Below are positions 63,074 to 64,000 of a DNA stretch of 64,000 nucleotides, in pieces (the first letter of the stretch is position 1; each line of letters opens with the position of its first letter). Below the pieces are notes generated by a model. That model was given only the letters and a program-made list of their open reading frames with translations, was not told where the DNA came from and made no database searches. This stretch comes from Spironucleus salmonicida (lineage: Eukaryota > Fornicata > Diplomonadida > Hexamitidae): assembly GCA_000497125.2 (NCBI GenBank), contig CM035322.1, positions 8,001 through 72,000 on the forward strand, in the 5' to 3' direction. A program made the position numbers and the translations under genes.

Positions 63074-64000
63074 TCACTAAATTTTATCAAATTGCTTTGA
63101 GAGCCAACGTACTGTTTCTTTGATATTTTCAGTTTTCTCCTCAAATTTTTCATTTTAGTGTTTCATTTCTTGATGTAATTTTTTATTGTCAAAAGTAGAG
63201 TTTCTGTAAAAGCTTTGAATATCAGAAAACTCTTTCTATATCTGTATCATTTACGTTTAAAGTTATCTTACTATTTATAGCTAACAGTCCCAAGATTTTT
63301 TATTTTCTACTTAAAGACAGAATCCAGTTCTCTCCTACAGCTACTTCACGACTACTCGCATATCGAAATCTGTAATTTGGCATTTTTAGTGGAAGTAATT
63401 ATCCAAACATTACTTTCTGAACTATGTTTCAGCTTAAACTGCATAGGTATTAATAAATATATTTAAATCGCGCATATATTTCAAATATTTACGAAAATTG
63501 GGTTTCTGCACCAATAAAGGAGGTTAGATAACAATAATTCTAGACAGTTACTAAATAACCTCCAGCCGCGAATCTACTAAATTTTAAAATTAGAACTCTT
63601 TAAATTTGGAGTACTTTTGGTCTAATTTATCTATTTTTTAAAGATAGGTCTTATGCTTCAATTTAGCTTCTTCAACATTAGATTCTAGTTAGAACTACTT
63701 TGCACAGCTAGTGTAGCCTTCCTCACAACTTTCTGATCGTGTATATAAGCATAAACTACACAATTCTCCAAATTAGTTAACTTCACATAAATTCAAATTA
63801 TGAACATATACATATTTTTTATGTTTACATAAAAGATCTATAACTTACATTTTTTAACTATCGTAGTGCACAATTTCCACTGTTTTAAAAATATTTAAAT
63901 CCATCTTGCAAAATTCTGCCCATGGTTAAAATGTTGGCGAAACTTCAAAAAAATTTGTATTTTTCGCAAATTATTCAATATACTCTAAATTTTCTTTTAT
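63074..64000 (-). CDS. Zinc-finger/coiled-coil protein, C-terminal part (309 codons, runs off the window)
   Basis: The frame is open to the window edge, so the N-terminus is missing. Near the visible start, Cys and His residues (CKH, CEV, CSLC, SC) suggest a B-box-like or other zinc module. A long Gln/Lys/Glu-rich coiled coil runs to the end, giving a TRIM-like or structural layout. It ends TAG(Gln)-TGA, 91 bp from the ELP3 start. Confidence 0.62.

Noticed and set aside
1-64000. Micronuclear ciliate DNA with internally eliminated sequences
   Set aside because: No supported gene is interrupted by a TA- or repeat-bounded insert, and no IES-like pattern was seen.
1-64000. CRISPR array or prokaryotic operon
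   Set aside because: The repeats are long (~343 bp) without spacers, and the genes are eukaryotic families on both strands.

Overview
The window comes from a very AT-rich nuclear genome that reads TAA and TAG as glutamine and uses only TGA as a stop. The clearest proof is the reverse transcriptase motif Gly-Ile-Pro-Gln-Gly at about 32191-32205, whose Gln codon is TAA; dozens of other in-frame TAA/TAG codons fall inside conserved kinase, phosphatase, raptor and ELP3 sequence. About 40 protein genes were followed from ATG to TGA, and every one is a single uninterrupted frame with no intron needed. Genes sit on both strands. Gaps are often 4-60 bp and a few gene ends overlap. Together with a giant cysteine-rich type I membrane protein and stops often set in AGTGA (like the AGTRAA poly(A) signal of Giardia), this suggests a hexamitid diplomonad (Hexamita / Spironucleus / Trepomonas type). 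A ciliate uses the same code and is the main alternative, but ciliate genes usually carry introns.

Layout. 1-2540: a higher-order repeat array (units A, B, C). 2541-5339: AT-rich, no supported gene. 5340-11117 (-): 1925-residue cysteine-rich surface protein. 11118-14348: AT-rich and apparently empty. 14349-28422 is a dense run of minus-strand genes: NEK-like kinase, small ORF, PKA catalytic subunit, ribosomal protein eL18, a beta-propeller-like protein, raptor, a Rap/Rheb-GAP domain protein and the axonemal DRC3. 28480-33178: small histone-fold-like protein, coiled-coil protein, unknown protein, telomerase-like reverse transcriptase, RidA. 34154-44479: PP2A scaffold A subunit, coiled-coil protein, AlaX-type editing protein, TEY MAP kinase, several unknowns, Hikeshi. 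44715-49862 (-): 1715-residue alpha-solenoid-like protein. 49979-57755: PPP phosphatase, ubiquitin-like ORF, YVH1-type zinc protein, EF-hand protein, TTLL, LCAT-family lipase, ABHD17-like hydrolase and a membrane-anchored eIF2-alpha-kinase-like protein. 57762-64000: two large unknowns, a small ORF, tRNA-Arg(UCG), ELP3 and the 3' part of a zinc/coiled-coil protein.

The genes do not form operons, but related functions recur: growth signalling (raptor next to a GAP domain protein, PKA, MAPK, PP2A-A, eIF2K-like), cilium and tubulin (DRC3, TTLL, NEK), translation (eL18, ELP3, AlaX, tRNA-Arg) and lipid or acyl turnover (LCAT-like, ABHD17-like). All assignments were made by reading motifs by eye; none was checked by a database search.
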